The notes under the pieces: generated by a model
Told to the model about the DNA's origin: nothing
What the model saw: only the letters and a program-made list of their open reading frames with translations
The model's database searches: none
Part shown: positions 23,569-33,331 of the stretch, piece by piece
How the letters are laid out: the number at the start of each line of letters is the position of its first letter
Numbering within the stretch: position 1 is the first letter of the stretch
Program-made: the position numbers and the translations under genes
Source: Brevundimonas sp. UBA7506
GTDB taxonomy: Bacteria; Pseudomonadota; Alphaproteobacteria; Caulobacterales; Caulobacteraceae
Length of the DNA stretch: 64,000 nt
Reading direction: 5' to 3'
NCBI RefSeq assembly: GCF_002479495.1
Contig: NZ_DLNQ01000015.1
Coordinates: 568,969 to 632,968 of the forward strand

Positions 23569-24660
23569 TTTGACGCTCTCGTCTTCTTCGCCCGCCAGCC
23601 GCGCCTCGCGCAGCGCGGCGAACCGCTCTCCATCCAGCCGCGACAGCGCCCAGACCGCCGCCCCGCGCACCACGGGCGCCGGGTCGTCCAGCAGGGTCTC
23701 AACCGGCGCGATCAAGGCCGCGTCCTCTGAGTTCCCCGCCGCATAGAGGACGTTGCGGATGAACCGGTCGCGCCCGATGCGCTTGACCGGGCTCTTGGTG
23801 AACAGGGCGCGGAAGGCGGGATCGTCCAGCGCCAGCAGGTCGGCCAGGCGCGGCCCCTTCAAGCTGCCGCGGGCGTGCAGCCGCGCCTCCGACGCGCCCT
23901 GCGCGAACTTGTTCCACGGACAGGCGCCCAGACAGTCGTCGCAACCATAGATGCGCGGCCCCGTCGCGATGCGAAACTCGACCGGCCAAGGCTCGGCGTA
24001 TTCGATCGTGAGATAGGACAGGCAGCGACGCGCATCGATCTGGAAGGGCGCGGGAAAGGCGTTGGTCGGGCAGGCGTCCAGACAGGCGGTGCAGCGGCCG
24101 CAGTGCTCGGTTTCGGCCTCGTCCGGTTCGATCTCGGCGGCGGTCAGGATGACCCCCAGGAACAGCCAGTTGCCGTGGGTGCGGCTCAGCAGATTGGTGT
24201 GCTTGCCCTGCCAGCCCAGACCGGCGCGCTGGGCCAGGGGCTTCTCCATTAGGGGAGCGGTGTCGACGAAGACCTTCACCTCCTGGCCCAGACGCGCGGC
24301 CATCTGCCCCGCCAGGATCTTCAGACGCCCTTTGATGACCTCGTGATAGTCGTCGCCGCGCGCATAGACGGAGATGTAGCCCGCTGAGCGATCCTGCAGT
24401 TCCGGCAGGGGATCGGCCTCGGGGCCGTAGTTCATGCCCAGAACGATGGCGGTCTTGGCCCCGTCCCACATGGCGGTGGGGTGGGCGCGGCGCTCCAGCG
24501 TCGTCTCCATCCAGCCCATGTCGCCGTGACGGCCCGCTTCGACAAAGTGGGCCAGCTTCTCGCCTGCGCTCCACGGTTCGCTGGCCGAGGCGAAGCGGCA
24601 CACGCCGAAGCCCAGCTCGGCGGCGCGTTGTCGGATGAAGATGCGGGGATCGGCCGCCAT
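23545..24660 (-). CDS. queG: Epoxyqueuosine reductase
   Basis: The 371-residue protein has the QueG cobalamin and 4Fe-4S architecture: VFVDTAPLMEKPLAQRAGLG, WQGKHTNLLS, first cluster motif CGRCTACLDACPTNAF, and second motif CDDCLGACPWNKF. A C-terminal HEAT-like part follows. It reduces epoxyqueuosine to queuosine at tRNA position 34. The last residues (EWSFSP) and the stop lie within a family A repeat, so the original C-terminus was replaced or extended by the repeat. Confidence 0.95.
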   Translation of the reverse strand: MAADPRIFIRQRAAELGFGVCRFASASEPWSAGEKLAHFVEAGRHGDMGWMETTLERRAHPTAMWDGAKTAIVLGMNYGPEADPLPELQDRSAGYISVYARGDDYHEVIKGRLKILAGQMAARLGQEVKVFVDTAPLMEKPLAQRAGLGWQGKHTNLLSRTHGNWLFLGVILTAAEIEPDEAETEHCGRCTACLDACPTNAFPAPFQIDARRCLSYLTIEYAEPWPVEFRIATGPRIYGCDDCLGACPWNKFAQGASEARLHARGSLKGPRLADLLALDDPAFRALFTKSPVKRIGRDRFIRNVLYAAGNSEDAALIAPVETLLDDPAPVVRGAAVWALSRLDGERFAALREARLAGEEDESVKAEWSFSP

Positions 24661-24685
24661 GACGGGGCCTTTGCCTCTGTTAGCC

Positions 24686-25372
24686 TCAGAAGTCGAGGTC
24701 GGCGTACCAGGTGGCGGGATGGACGCCGGGGAAGCGATCGCTCAGCAGCGTCCGGAAACAGGGGCGCGACTTCAGCTTGGAATACCAGGTCTTCAGCGAC
24801 GGATAGGAGGCCCAGGTGATCTCGCCGAAATAGTCCAGCACCGACAGATGACCGGCCGCGATCAGGTCGGCCTGGCTGAGCCGGCGCCCGGCCAGCCACT
24901 CACGCCCGGCGGCCAGAGCCTCGAGCATGGCCAGATGAACGCGCAGGGCGTCGCGGCCCTCGCGCAGCATCCGGGCCTCGGGCGGACCCAGCCGCAGCAG
25001 GGGCTTTTCCATCCGCTCATGCAACAGGACGGCGTCCACCTCGTCGATGAAGCGGCGGTTGAACCAGGTCGCCAGCCGCCGCGCCTCGGCGCGCTCGCCG
25101 ATGTCGGCCGGCATCAGGACGTCGCCCTTGGAGCGGTCCTCGATCCAGCCGAGGATGGCGTCCGTCTCGCACAGGGTCAGGGTCTTGCCCTTTTCGGCCA
25201 CGCTTAGGACCGGCGGCATCCCCGAGGGGTTAAGGTCGAAGAGGGGGCAGTCCTCTTCCCACGGCTTGACCGGTTCCTCGCCGAAATCGATGCGCGCCTC
25301 GCCCAGGGCCAGACGCGCCGTGCGCGAGCCGGGATGGAAGGCGAAATGATAGAGGACGGCGGGCGCGGACAT
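24686..25372 (-). CDS. Glutathione S-transferase family protein
   Basis: The 228-residue protein starts at the ATG at 25372. The N-terminal thioredoxin-like domain has LYHFAFHPGSRTARLALGEA, NPSGMPPVLSV (cis-Pro loop) and LCETDAILGWIED. The C-terminal helical domain has LAGRRLSQADLIAAGHLSVL with the N-capping box and Asp. The substrate is unknown. It lies just upstream of queG on the same strand. Confidence 0.92.
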   Translation of the reverse strand: MSAPAVLYHFAFHPGSRTARLALGEARIDFGEEPVKPWEEDCPLFDLNPSGMPPVLSVAEKGKTLTLCETDAILGWIEDRSKGDVLMPADIGERAEARRLATWFNRRFIDEVDAVLLHERMEKPLLRLGPPEARMLREGRDALRVHLAMLEALAAGREWLAGRRLSQADLIAAGHLSVLDYFGEITWASYPSLKTWYSKLKSRPCFRTLLSDRFPGVHPATWYADLDF

Positions 25373-25432
25373 TGTTCCACCCATGCGCCTATGCACGTTA
25401 AGGCTCCGTTTACCGCGACCCCGCGTCGCAGC

Positions 25433-26401
25433 CTATGACCAGGGGCCGGGGCGGCTCGCCACGGGCTCGACCGGGGCCTCGGACGCGGCGACGGAGGGGG
25501 CGGCGGCGTGGAGTTCGGCCCGGCCGCGCGGGTCGGCGTGGATCAGGATGTCGGCGTGGGGGAAGGCGGCCTGAATGCGCTGCTCGGCCTCGACCACGAT
25601 GGCGTGAGCGGCCTCCAGCGTCAGTTGCGGATCCAGATCGACATGCATCTGCACCATCAGCACCTGCCCGGCCATGCGGGTGCGCAGCTGGTGCAGGCCC
25701 GAGATGCGCGGATCGGCCAGGACGGCGGCGGCGATGGTCACGCGCGCTTCCTCGGGGCCGGCATGGTCCAGCAGGTGATCGGCGGACTCGCGCAGCAGCG
25801 AGATGGCGCCCCAGAACAGCCAGACCGCCACCACCAGACCCGCCGCCGCGTCCAGCCCGGGCGCGCCGAGATAGGCGCCCGAGATCACCCCGATCAGCAC
25901 CACGACATTGGCGGCCAGATCGGCGGCGTAGTGGGCGCGGTCGCCCGCCACGGCCAGGGACGCGGTCTTCTTCAAGGCCTGGGTCTGCATCCACACCAGC
26001 CACAGGGTGACGGCGATCGAGGCGACGACCACGCCGACGGCCCAGCCGCCTGCGGCGACCGGCCGGGGATCGAAGATGCGCTGCACTGCCTCCCAGCCGA
26101 TGAAGACGGCGGAGGCGAAGATCAGGCCCGCCTGCACCATACCCGCCAGAGCCTCGGCCTTGCCGTGGCCGTAGCGATGCTCGGGATCCGCTGGCGCCGC
26201 CGCCCAGCGCACGGCGAAGAAGGTCGCCAGGGAGGCGATCAGGTCCAGTGCGGAATCCGCCAGGGTCGCCAGGATCGACACCGAGCCCGAGGCCCCCAGG
26301 GCGAAGGCCTTCATCACGATCAGGATCGTCGCCGTGCCCACCGACAGGGCGGTGATGCGGCGGGTCGTGGCGTGAGCGTCGTCGAGGGCGGAGGCGGTCA
26401 T
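25433..26401 (-). CDS. Cation diffusion facilitator (FieF-like metal efflux)
   Basis: The 322-residue protein starts at the ATG at 26401. Six membrane helices are seen. Site A residues are visible in [12 protein letters not shown] (two Asp) and [10 protein letters not shown] (His and Asp), the D/D/H/D set typical of FieF-type zinc and iron exporters. The C-terminal cytoplasmic domain has [20 protein letters not shown] with the dimer-site His/Asp. An Ala/Pro-rich tail of about 25 residues is extra. It is divergent from uppP. Confidence 0.9.
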   Translation of the reverse strand: MTASALDDAHATTRRITALSVGTATILIVMKAFALGASGSVSILATLADSALDLIASLATFFAVRWAAAPADPEHRYGHGKAEALAGMVQAGLIFASAVFIGWEAVQRIFDPRPVAAGGWAVGVVVASIAVTLWLVWMQTQALKKTASLAVAGDRAHYAADLAANVVVLIGVISGAYLGAPGLDAAAGLVVAVWLFWGAISLLRESADHLLDHAGPEEARVTIAAAVLADPRISGLHQLRTRMAGQVLMVQMHVDLDPQLTLEAAHAIVVEAEQRIQAAFPHADILIHADPRGRAELHAAAPSVAASEAPVEPVASRPGPWS

Positions 26402-26516
26402 CCCCGCCCTTGTCGCGCAAAACCGCGCATCCGCCAATGGCGGCGTCTTGTCCGGGGCGCTAAGGAAGAAGCCTGCCCGGGGCGGACGAACCGTCGCCGG
26501 TCGAGACGGAGTTTCC

Positions 26517-27323
26517 ATGGCGGACTGGCTGACGGCGATCCTTCTGGGTCTGGTCGAGGGATTGACCGAATTCATACCGGTGTCGTCCACCGGACACCTG
26601 CTGCTGCTGGGGCATTTCCTCGGCTTCGAGAGCACCGGCAAGACGTTCGAGATCGTCATCCAGCTGGGCGCCCTGCTGGCCATCATCAGCGTCTATTTCA
26701 AGCGGTTGTGGACGCTGGCGACGCGCTGGCCCTTCGATCCGGCCGCGCGGCGCTTCCTGATCGGCTTGCTGGTCGCCTTCCTGCCCGCCGCCGTCATCGG
26801 CTTCTTCGCCTACGGCTTCATCAAGACGGTGCTGTTCGAGACGCCCCTGGTCATCTGCAGCGCCCTGATCGTCGGCGGGCTGCTGCTTCTGTGGCTGGAT
26901 CGGGTGGACAAGTTCCCGGTCTATCTGGACGCCGACCGCTATCCGATGCGGATCTATTTCCTGATCGGCCTGTTCCAATGCCTGGCCATGATCCCCGGCG
27001 TGTCGCGCTCGGGCGCCACCATCGCCGGCGGCCTGCTGCTCAAGACCGACAAGCGTTCGGCGGCCGAGTTCAGCTTCTTCCTGGCCCTGCCGACCATGGG
27101 GGCGGCGGTGGCCTATGACCTGTTCAAGAACCGCGACGTTCTGGACTTCAGCGACTTCGGCCTGATCGCGGTGGGCTTCGTCGCCGCCTTCCTGACGGCC
27201 CTGGTGGTGGTGCGCTTCCTGCTCGACTTCGTGTCGAAGCGCGGCTTCGGCCCCTTCGCCTGGTGGCGCATCGTGGTGGGCGTGGCGGGGATCGTCGGTC
27301 TGGCCGTGACCGGGGCGCTGTAA
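26517..27323 (+). CDS. uppP: Undecaprenyl-diphosphate phosphatase
   Basis: The 268-residue membrane protein has both signature motifs: [20 protein letters not shown] near the N-terminus (Glu-rich plus PxSSxxH) and [18 protein letters not shown] in the second half. Eight or so hydrophobic helices are present. It recycles the C55 lipid carrier for peptidoglycan and contributes to bacitracin resistance. The ATG is preceded by GGAG. It is followed by a family B repeat and a shared terminator. Confidence 0.95.
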   Translation: MADWLTAILLGLVEGLTEFIPVSSTGHLLLLGHFLGFESTGKTFEIVIQLGALLAIISVYFKRLWTLATRWPFDPAARRFLIGLLVAFLPAAVIGFFAYGFIKTVLFETPLVICSALIVGGLLLLWLDRVDKFPVYLDADRYPMRIYFLIGLFQCLAMIPGVSRSGATIAGGLLLKTDKRSAAEFSFFLALPTMGAAVAYDLFKNRDVLDFSDFGLIAVGFVAAFLTALVVVRFLLDFVSKRGFGPFAWWRIVVGVAGIVGLAVTGAL

Positions 27324-27330
27324 CTTTCTT

Positions 27331-27447
27331 TCCTCCCCGCTCTGTGGGGAGGGGGACCGCGTAGCGGTGGAGGGGCTCCTGCGAAAGCGGCCCCTCCGTC
27401 ACGTCGGCTTCGCCGCCGCGCCACCTCCCCACATGGTGGGGAGGAGA
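27331..27447. repeat. Dispersed inverted-repeat element, family B
   Basis: It is bounded by TCCTCCCCGCTCTGTGGGGA and the inverted CTCCCCACATGGTGGGGAGG. It shares GGGGGACCGCGTAGCGGTGG with the copy at 15241. It lies between the uppP stop and the terminator. Confidence 0.8.
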
Positions 27448-27462
27448 GGTCAACGCCCAAAG

Positions 27463-27498
27463 AAAAGCCCCTCGGGACAGCGTCCCGAGGGGCTTTTT
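27463..27498. terminator. Bidirectional intrinsic terminator
   Basis: A 14-bp or longer perfect stem, AAGCCCCTCGGGAC and GTCCCGAGGGGCTT, surrounds loop AGC. A tracts precede and T tracts follow on both strands. It serves convergent uppP and the NDUFA9-like gene. Confidence 0.9.
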
Positions 27499-27512
27499 GT
27501 AACTGGCCCCGA

Positions 27513-28487
27513 TCAGGCCGCCGCCGGGCTTTCGGCGTACTGGCCGCCGACGCGGTAGCGGAACAGATAGCTGGGGGCGATGGCTTCCAGACCCGTGGCC
27601 TCCACGCCCAGTTCGGCCAGACCCTCGGCGCCCGGCGAGACGAGGTTGTCGTTCTCCAGCAGCAGGACCTGGTCCTTGGTCAGGGCGGGCTTCAGGCCGA
27701 TCGCCGCCGGAATCTGCGCCAGCGACCCCAGGATACGGGCGGCGAAGAAGGGCACGGGGACCAGGAAGCGATCGCGGTTGGTCTCACGCAGAATGAACTT
27801 GAGGATGTCCTTGAAGGTCCAGACCGAGGGTCCGCCCAGCTCGAAGGTCTTGCCTTCGGCTTCCGGTGCGACGGTGGCGCGGGCGATGGCCTCGGCCACG
27901 TCGCCGACATAGACCGGCTGGAACCTGGTCACGCCGCCGCCGATCAGGGGCAGGGCGGGCGAGAAGGTCGCCATGGCGGCGAACTTGTTCAGGAAGGCGT
28001 CTTCCTTGCCGAAGATGATCGAGGGGCGGATGACCACGGCGCCGGGGAAGGCGGCGCGCACGGCGGCCTCGGCGGCGCCCTTGGTGCGGGCGTAGGCGGC
28101 CTTGCCGTTCACGTCGGCGCCGATCGCCGACATATGGGTCAGGCGCTGGACGCCCGCGGCCCTGGCGGCCTCGGCGACATTGACGGCGCCTTCGACGTGC
28201 AGGGCCTCGAACTTGCGGCCGCCGGTCTCGAACAGGATGCCGACCAGGTTGATCACGGCGTCGGCGCCCTTGATCGCCTCGGCCACGGCGGCCTTGTCGG
28301 TGATGTCGCAGCGGACGGTCTGGATCTGGCCGACGTCGCCGGCCATGCGCAGTTCATAGGCTAGGGCGGGCTTGCGCACGGCGACGCGCACGCGCCAGCC
28401 GCGCTTGGCCAGGGCTCGCACCACCTGGGTTCCGACAAAGCCCGAGCCGCCGAAAACGGTGACCAGTCCGGGGGCGAAATCAGCCAT
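27513..28487 (-). CDS. Complex I NDUFA9-like NAD(P)-binding protein
   Basis: The 324-residue atypical short-chain dehydrogenase starts at the ATG at 28487. The Rossmann motif is VTVFGGSGFVGTQVVRALAK. DAVINLVGILFE, THMSAIGADVNGKAAYARTK and VIRPSIIFGKEDAFLNKFA match the NDUFA9/YwnB-like family widespread in alphaproteobacteria. The mitochondrial relative is a complex I accessory subunit. The bacterial protein binds NAD(P)H, and its reaction is unknown. Confidence 0.88.
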   Translation of the reverse strand: MADFAPGLVTVFGGSGFVGTQVVRALAKRGWRVRVAVRKPALAYELRMAGDVGQIQTVRCDITDKAAVAEAIKGADAVINLVGILFETGGRKFEALHVEGAVNVAEAARAAGVQRLTHMSAIGADVNGKAAYARTKGAAEAAVRAAFPGAVVIRPSIIFGKEDAFLNKFAAMATFSPALPLIGGGVTRFQPVYVGDVAEAIARATVAPEAEGKTFELGGPSVWTFKDILKFILRETNRDRFLVPVPFFAARILGSLAQIPAAIGLKPALTKDQVLLLENDNLVSPGAEGLAELGVEATGLEAIAPSYLFRYRVGGQYAESPAAA

Positions 28488-28602
28488 CTGAGCGCTCCAA
28501 CGCCAAACCCCGGCCGCAACGGGCGACCGGAGGAGAATTCCATGGGCGGGGCTTAACCGATGCGCCGCCCCGCCGCAACGCACAGCGGGGCGAGTTGGGC
28601 CT

Positions 28603-30270
28603 TTAGTCCGCCCTGTAAACCACCTGACCATCGACCACGGTCAGGACCGCATGACCCTTGGGGATGTCGGCGGCGGGCACGGTCATCAGGTCGATGTCGA
28701 AGGCGGTGAAGTCGGCGCGCTTGCCCACCTCGATGGTGCCCAGCTCCTTCTCGCGGAAGCTGGCATAGGCGGGCCACAGGGTGAACATCTTCAGCGCCGT
28801 CGCCCGGTCCACGGCCTCGTTCGGGCGCCAGTCCGGTCCCTGGAAGCCGTTCAGGTCGCGCCGCGCCACGGCGGCGTAGAACTCGATCAGGGGATCGCCG
28901 CGCTCGACCGGGGCGTCCGAGCCGCCGACCACGATCACGCCGCGATCCACCAGGGTATGCCAGGCATAGGCTCCGTCCAGTCGGGCGTCGCCCAGTCGGT
29001 CCGCCGCGAAATGCAGGTCGCCGATCGCGTGGCTGGGCTGCATGGAGGCGATGATCGGCAACTCGTCGAAGTAGTGATAGTCGCTGGGCCGGATGATCTG
29101 GGCGTGCTCGATGCGCCAGCGCGGATCGGCCAGCTTCCACTCGGACTTCGGCACGGAGCGCAGGGCCTCCTCGTACCAGGCCGCGACGTCGTGGTTGCCC
29201 TGATCGCCGATGGCGTGGGTGGCGATCTGCACGCCGGTGCGCAGGGCCTCTTGATAGAGAGGCATGACCGTCTCGCGCGACGCCAGCATCAGGCCGGACG
29301 TGTCGGGGCGATCCGAATAGGGCTGAAACAGCTTGGCCCCGCGCGAGCCCAGGGCGCCGTCGGCGTAGAACTTGATCGCCCGGGTGATGATCCGCCCGTC
29401 GCCCGCGTCACGCGGTCCGCCCGCCATCAGGGCGCGGGCGTCGCCCATGTCGATGCTGTTATAGACCCGCAGCGGCGCCTCGCCCTCGCGCGCCATCGCC
29501 TCCATCAGGGGCACGTCCTTCCACGGCGCGCTCATGAAGTGGACCCCGGTCCAGCCGTAGCGGGCATAGACGCCGAAGCCCGCGCGATAGGCCGCGCGTG
29601 TCGCCGCCGCGTCGGCCTGGGGCATGAGCGGCTCGACCAGAACCATGGCTCCGTCCACCAGCAGACCCGTCGGCTGGCCGTCGGCGTCTTTCAGGATCTC
29701 GCCGCCCGAGGGGGCGGGCGTCGCCGCATCGACCCCGGCGGCGCTCAGCGCTGCGCTGGAGACGGCGACCGCATGGCCGTCGGCGCGGCTCAGCAGCACC
29801 ACGCGACCGGGGGCGGCGGCGTCCAGATCGGCGGCGGTCAGGAAGCGTTTCTCGGGCCAGTGGGTCTCGATCCAGCCGCGCCCGACGATGACCCCCTCGG
29901 GGTGGGCCCTGGCCCAGTCGCTCAGCCGCGCCATGGCCTCGACGACCGAGGTTGAGCCTTCCAGGTTCAGCGTCATCTCGCGCCAGCCGATGCCATCCAG
30001 ATGGGCGTGGCCGTCGGTGAAACCGGGGAAGAGGGTCGCGCCCTTCAGGTCCACGACCTCCAGCCCCTCGGCCGAGGGCGCGCCAGACGCCGCGCCGACA
30101 TAGGCGATGCGCCCGTCGCGCACGGCCACCACCTCGGCGGTCGGCTGGGCCTCGACGCCGGTATGGATGGTCCCGCCCCGGATCAGCAGGTTCTGGGCGA
30201 AGGCAGCGGGCGCGGCGGCGGCCATCAGGGCGGCGGCCAGCGGAAGGGTCGTCTTCAGGGAGCGGATCAT
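28603..30270 (-). CDS. Exported amidohydrolase (YtcJ-like, amidohydrolase family 3)
   Basis: The 555-residue protein starts at the ATG at 30270, after GGAGGA. A signal peptide is clear (LPLAAALMAAAAPAAFA). Metal-site motifs of the family are present: FPGFTDGHAHLDG (HxH), ATHAIGDQGNHDV, WRIEHAQII and GGSDAPVERGDPL (catalytic Asp). It hydrolyses C-N bonds in an unknown substrate in the periplasm. It is a single gene. Confidence 0.9.
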   Translation of the reverse strand: MIRSLKTTLPLAAALMAAAAPAAFAQNLLIRGGTIHTGVEAQPTAEVVAVRDGRIAYVGAASGAPSAEGLEVVDLKGATLFPGFTDGHAHLDGIGWREMTLNLEGSTSVVEAMARLSDWARAHPEGVIVGRGWIETHWPEKRFLTAADLDAAAPGRVVLLSRADGHAVAVSSAALSAAGVDAATPAPSGGEILKDADGQPTGLLVDGAMVLVEPLMPQADAAATRAAYRAGFGVYARYGWTGVHFMSAPWKDVPLMEAMAREGEAPLRVYNSIDMGDARALMAGGPRDAGDGRIITRAIKFYADGALGSRGAKLFQPYSDRPDTSGLMLASRETVMPLYQEALRTGVQIATHAIGDQGNHDVAAWYEEALRSVPKSEWKLADPRWRIEHAQIIRPSDYHYFDELPIIASMQPSHAIGDLHFAADRLGDARLDGAYAWHTLVDRGVIVVGGSDAPVERGDPLIEFYAAVARRDLNGFQGPDWRPNEAVDRATALKMFTLWPAYASFREKELGTIEVGKRADFTAFDIDLMTVPAADIPKGHAVLTVVDGQVVYRAD

Positions 30271-30324
30271 GGGCTGTCCTCCAACGGCAACGCACAACAT
30301 GGACGAAATTTCGCTCCTGGACAT

Positions 30325-30600
30325 TCAGTCGTCGTGAGCCTGAACGAGCCAACCTTCTGGTGTCAGCTCCGACAAATGACTTCGGGGCGTCTTGAGCATA
30401 GCTTCACCGAGCTCGGGCCGATCATTGACTATATGATGGATGTGCACCGGTCGCATCGTGGCGCCCTCTGGAGAATGATCATATTCCCCGCATGTGAGTT
30501 GCCACATGCCGTCAGAGTGATGAACGATCAGACGAATTGGACGATCCGAGGCTATGACATGGTCACAGGCCAGAACTAAGGGCGACGTTTCGTCCGTCAT
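30325..30600 (-). CDS. Small soluble protein of unknown function
   Basis: The 91-residue protein starts at the ATG at 30600, with GGAG seven bases upstream. The sequence is protein-like: PLVLACDHVIASDRPIRLIV, SDGMWQLTCGEY, RPVHIHHIVNDRPELGEAML, ending TPEGWLVQAHDD. It resembles small stand-alone proteins of the DUF2185/immunity-protein type, but this is weak. Its codon bias is lower in GC than the neighbours. It is divergent from the DUF488 gene. Confidence 0.6.
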   Translation of the reverse strand: MTDETSPLVLACDHVIASDRPIRLIVHHSDGMWQLTCGEYDHSPEGATMRPVHIHHIVNDRPELGEAMLKTPRSHLSELTPEGWLVQAHDD

Positions 30601-30690
30601 GTTTTCTCCGCCAACGCGCTGTGCGCCGTGCGGTCCAGAGAGCTTGCTGCAAGGCTTGGCGTCAAGCGATCCGACGCGCATCATCGCCGC

Positions 30691-31122
30691 ATGAAGCTGT
30701 TCACCATCGGCTATGAAGGTTCCACCCAGCCCGAGGTCATCGAGCGGCTGAAGGCGGCGGGGGTCGAGCTGGTCGCTGATGTGCGGGCCGTGGCCTCGTC
30801 GCGTATCGCCGGCTTTTCCAAGACGGTGCTGGGCGAGAGCCTGAAGGCCGAGGGGGTGGACTATCTGCAGCTGCGGGCGCTGGGCACGCCCAAGGCCGGG
30901 CGCGATGCGGCGAGAAAGGGCGACGTGGCGACCATGCACGCCGTCTTCAACGCCCATATGCAGGAGCCCGACGCCGAGGCCGCCTTCCAGCAGCTGCGCC
31001 ATGTGGCGAGCGAAAAGCGCGTCGCCCTGCTGTGTTTCGAGGCCGAGGCCTGCGGCTGCCACCGCGCCGTCCTCGCTGACCGGCTGGCCCGCGAGGACGG
31101 CGTCGAGGTGGTGGATCTATGA
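30691..31122 (+). CDS. DUF488 domain protein
   Basis: The 143-residue protein starts at the ATG at 30691. LFTIGYEGSTQPEVIERLKA at the start, ELVADVRAVASSRIAGFSKT, and the C-terminal VALLCFEAEACGCHRAVLAD match DUF488. It has the conserved Cys-x-E and CHR region of this family. DUF488 is of unknown function and is proposed to bind nucleic acid. The stop is followed at once by a family B-like repeat. Confidence 0.9.
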   Translation: MKLFTIGYEGSTQPEVIERLKAAGVELVADVRAVASSRIAGFSKTVLGESLKAEGVDYLQLRALGTPKAGRDAARKGDVATMHAVFNAHMQEPDAEAAFQQLRHVASEKRVALLCFEAEACGCHRAVLADRLAREDGVEVVDL

Positions 31123-31126
31123 CTTA

Positions 31127-31305
31127 TCCTCCCCTGCGCAGCGGGGGAGGGGGACCATGCGCAGCATGGTGGAGGGGGCGAGATCATGGCCCCGCAGCTT
31201 GGAATTTTGGACCTCCGACAGCGGCGATCCAGGGGCTGAGGGCGGCGGCTGCAGCCGCCCCCTCCACCGCTGCGCGGTCCCCCTCCCCCGCCTGCGGGGG
31301 AGGAT
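31127..31305. repeat. Dispersed inverted-repeat element, family B variant (long)
   Basis: Left words TCCTCCCCTGCGCAGCGGGG and GACCATGCGCAGCATGGTGG are mirrored on the right by CTCCACCGCTGCGCGGTCCC and CCCGCCTGCGGGGGAGGA. It fills the gap between convergent DUF488 and M1 peptidase genes. Confidence 0.75.
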
Positions 31306-31314
31306 CGTTTTTCG

Positions 31315-33279
31315 TTACGGACGGCCCACCAGCTGGTCCACCGAACCCGTCGTGACCGGGTGATAGAGTGGTCGGGCCTTGGCGTAGATGCGCGTGGCGT
31401 TGGCCCGGCCCCAGTCGCCTTCGTTCCACAGGGTCTGGAACAGGGGCAGGACGAACTTGCGACGGCCCTGGCTGGTCAGGAAGCGGTCGGCGGTGGCGAC
31501 GGCAGGCTCGTAGCGATGGGCCAGGGCGATCTGCAGCCAGGCGAAGGTCAGCTCGGCGTTGCCTTCATTGGCTAGGTTCAGCGTCTTCTCCAGATCGGCC
31601 AGTTGCGCCGTGGTCAGCCAGTCGGCGCCCGCCGCCAGACCTTCGGGGCGCCAGGCCAGGAAGCGCTGGCGCTGCTGGGTGTTCCAGTTCTTCCAGTCGA
31701 TGGCCGAGGCCGGGCTCTTGTCGGCGAAGAAGGCCTTGGCCTGTTGGTCCACGGCTTCGAAGGCGTGCGACACCGGCGGCACCCAGTTCGACGGCATCCC
31801 CGGCTTGTAGATCCAGTTGTCCAGCTGCAACTGGGTCTCCAGCGCCGCATCGCCCTTGATCAGGTGCTCGCGGATGTCGGCCAGGAAGCCGACGTCGGTC
31901 ATGGGCTGGAAGGCGTGGCGGTCGAAATAGCCGCGCAGCCAGGCGTCGAACGTCTCACGGCCGACGATGCGTTCGATGGTGCGCAGCATGGCCGCGCCCT
32001 TCTCATAGGGCACGCCCGACAGGCCGTCGTCGGGGTCGCGTCCGGTCAGGTCGATGTGAAGTTTCGTATCGTCCGGCGCCGTGGTCGCCAGCTCGGCTGA
32101 CAGCTCGCCCCAGCCCAGAACCTGCTCCTGCATGGCGCGGTCGCGACCATAGAGGGCCTCCATGATCCGGTTCTCGAAATAGACCGTGGTGCCTTCGTTC
32201 AGCCAGATGTCCGACCAGGTGGCGTTGGTGACCAGATTGCCCGACCAGCTATGGGCCAGTTCGTGCGCCACCAGCGAGACCAGCGACTGATCCCCGGCGA
32301 TGATGGTCGGGGTGGCGAAGGTCAGACGCGGGTTCTCCATCCCGCCGAAGGGGAAGCTGGGCGGCAGGACCAGCAGGTCGTAGCGGCCCCAGCGATAGGG
32401 GCCGTAGAGGGCCTCGGCGGCGTCCACCATGCGCGGGGTGGACTGCAGTTCTGCGTGGGCGGCCTCCAGACGGCTCGGCTCGGTCCAGACCCCGGTGCGG
32501 CCGTCGAACGAGGCGAAGGCGATGTCGCCGATGGCGATGGCCATCAGATAGGGCGGGATCGGACGATCCATGTCGAAGCGCCAGGCCTTCTGACCTGCGG
32601 CGGCGGCTTCGCCGGTCGGCGTCAGGTGCTCGGCGGACATGACCACGGTCAGGTCGGCAGGGGCGACCACGCGGGCCGAATAGGTCTGGCGGATGCCGGG
32701 GCTGTCCTGGGTCGGAACCCAGGTGCGGGTCAGGATGGCCTGGCCCTGGCTGAACAGATAGGGCTTCTGCCCGCCCGCCGTCTGCTGCGGGCTGAGCCAC
32801 TGCAGGGCCGCCGCGTCGGGACGGGTGGAATAGTCGACGACGACCTTCTGGACTTCGCTACCGGCGAAGGCGGGCAGGTGGACGGTCAGGGCCTGACCCT
32901 TGATGGCGTCCACGGCGCCCAGCTCATGGCGCAGCGGGCGGCCCTGCGCGTCGCGCACGCCGCGGATGTTCAGGTTCTTGGTGTCCAGCACGACCTCGGT
33001 CGCGCCGACGCGGCCGGTGACGTCCAGCGTCGCCGACCCCGACAGGGTCTTCGCCGCGAAGTCGGCGGTCAGGTCCAGGGCCACATGGCCGACGCGCGCC
33101 TCGGCCGGGCGGGCGCTGGAGTGGATGTCGTCAGCATAGGCGAAGGCGGGCGTCGCAGGCGTGGCGGCGGGCGCGGTCATGTCCGATCCTCCGGGCGCGG
33201 TGGCGCAGGCGCCGAGGGAAGAGACAAGGGCGGCGGCGAGGGCGAGGGCGGAAACCTGCCCAACCAGCTTCAGGGTCAT
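31315..33279 (-). CDS. M1 family aminopeptidase (leukotriene A4 hydrolase-like), lipoprotein
   Basis: The 654-residue protein has a lipobox at SSLGAC (Cys25). The GxMEN substrate motif is GGMENPRL and the zinc site is HELAHSWSGNLV (HExxH) with the third ligand in WLNEGTTVYFE. The C-terminal helical domain (about 510-650) is of the LTA4 hydrolase type. It is probably a periplasmic or outer-membrane aminopeptidase. Monocistronic, between a repeat and the Bcr/CflA gene. Confidence 0.93.
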   Translation of the reverse strand: MTLKLVGQVSALALAAALVSSLGACATAPGGSDMTAPAATPATPAFAYADDIHSSARPAEARVGHVALDLTADFAAKTLSGSATLDVTGRVGATEVVLDTKNLNIRGVRDAQGRPLRHELGAVDAIKGQALTVHLPAFAGSEVQKVVVDYSTRPDAAALQWLSPQQTAGGQKPYLFSQGQAILTRTWVPTQDSPGIRQTYSARVVAPADLTVVMSAEHLTPTGEAAAAGQKAWRFDMDRPIPPYLMAIAIGDIAFASFDGRTGVWTEPSRLEAAHAELQSTPRMVDAAEALYGPYRWGRYDLLVLPPSFPFGGMENPRLTFATPTIIAGDQSLVSLVAHELAHSWSGNLVTNATWSDIWLNEGTTVYFENRIMEALYGRDRAMQEQVLGWGELSAELATTAPDDTKLHIDLTGRDPDDGLSGVPYEKGAAMLRTIERIVGRETFDAWLRGYFDRHAFQPMTDVGFLADIREHLIKGDAALETQLQLDNWIYKPGMPSNWVPPVSHAFEAVDQQAKAFFADKSPASAIDWKNWNTQQRQRFLAWRPEGLAAGADWLTTAQLADLEKTLNLANEGNAELTFAWLQIALAHRYEPAVATADRFLTSQGRRKFVLPLFQTLWNEGDWGRANATRIYAKARPLYHPVTTGSVDQLVGRP

Positions 33280-33331
33280 CGAACGCTCCGTATTCAGATG
33301 CGTGCGAAAAGGCTCCCTCGCGCCGGAAAGA

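Noticed and set aside
30601..31062. Upstream extension of the small minus-strand gene to 31062
   Set aside because: This part is antisense to DUF488; a good ribosome site supports the start at 30600.
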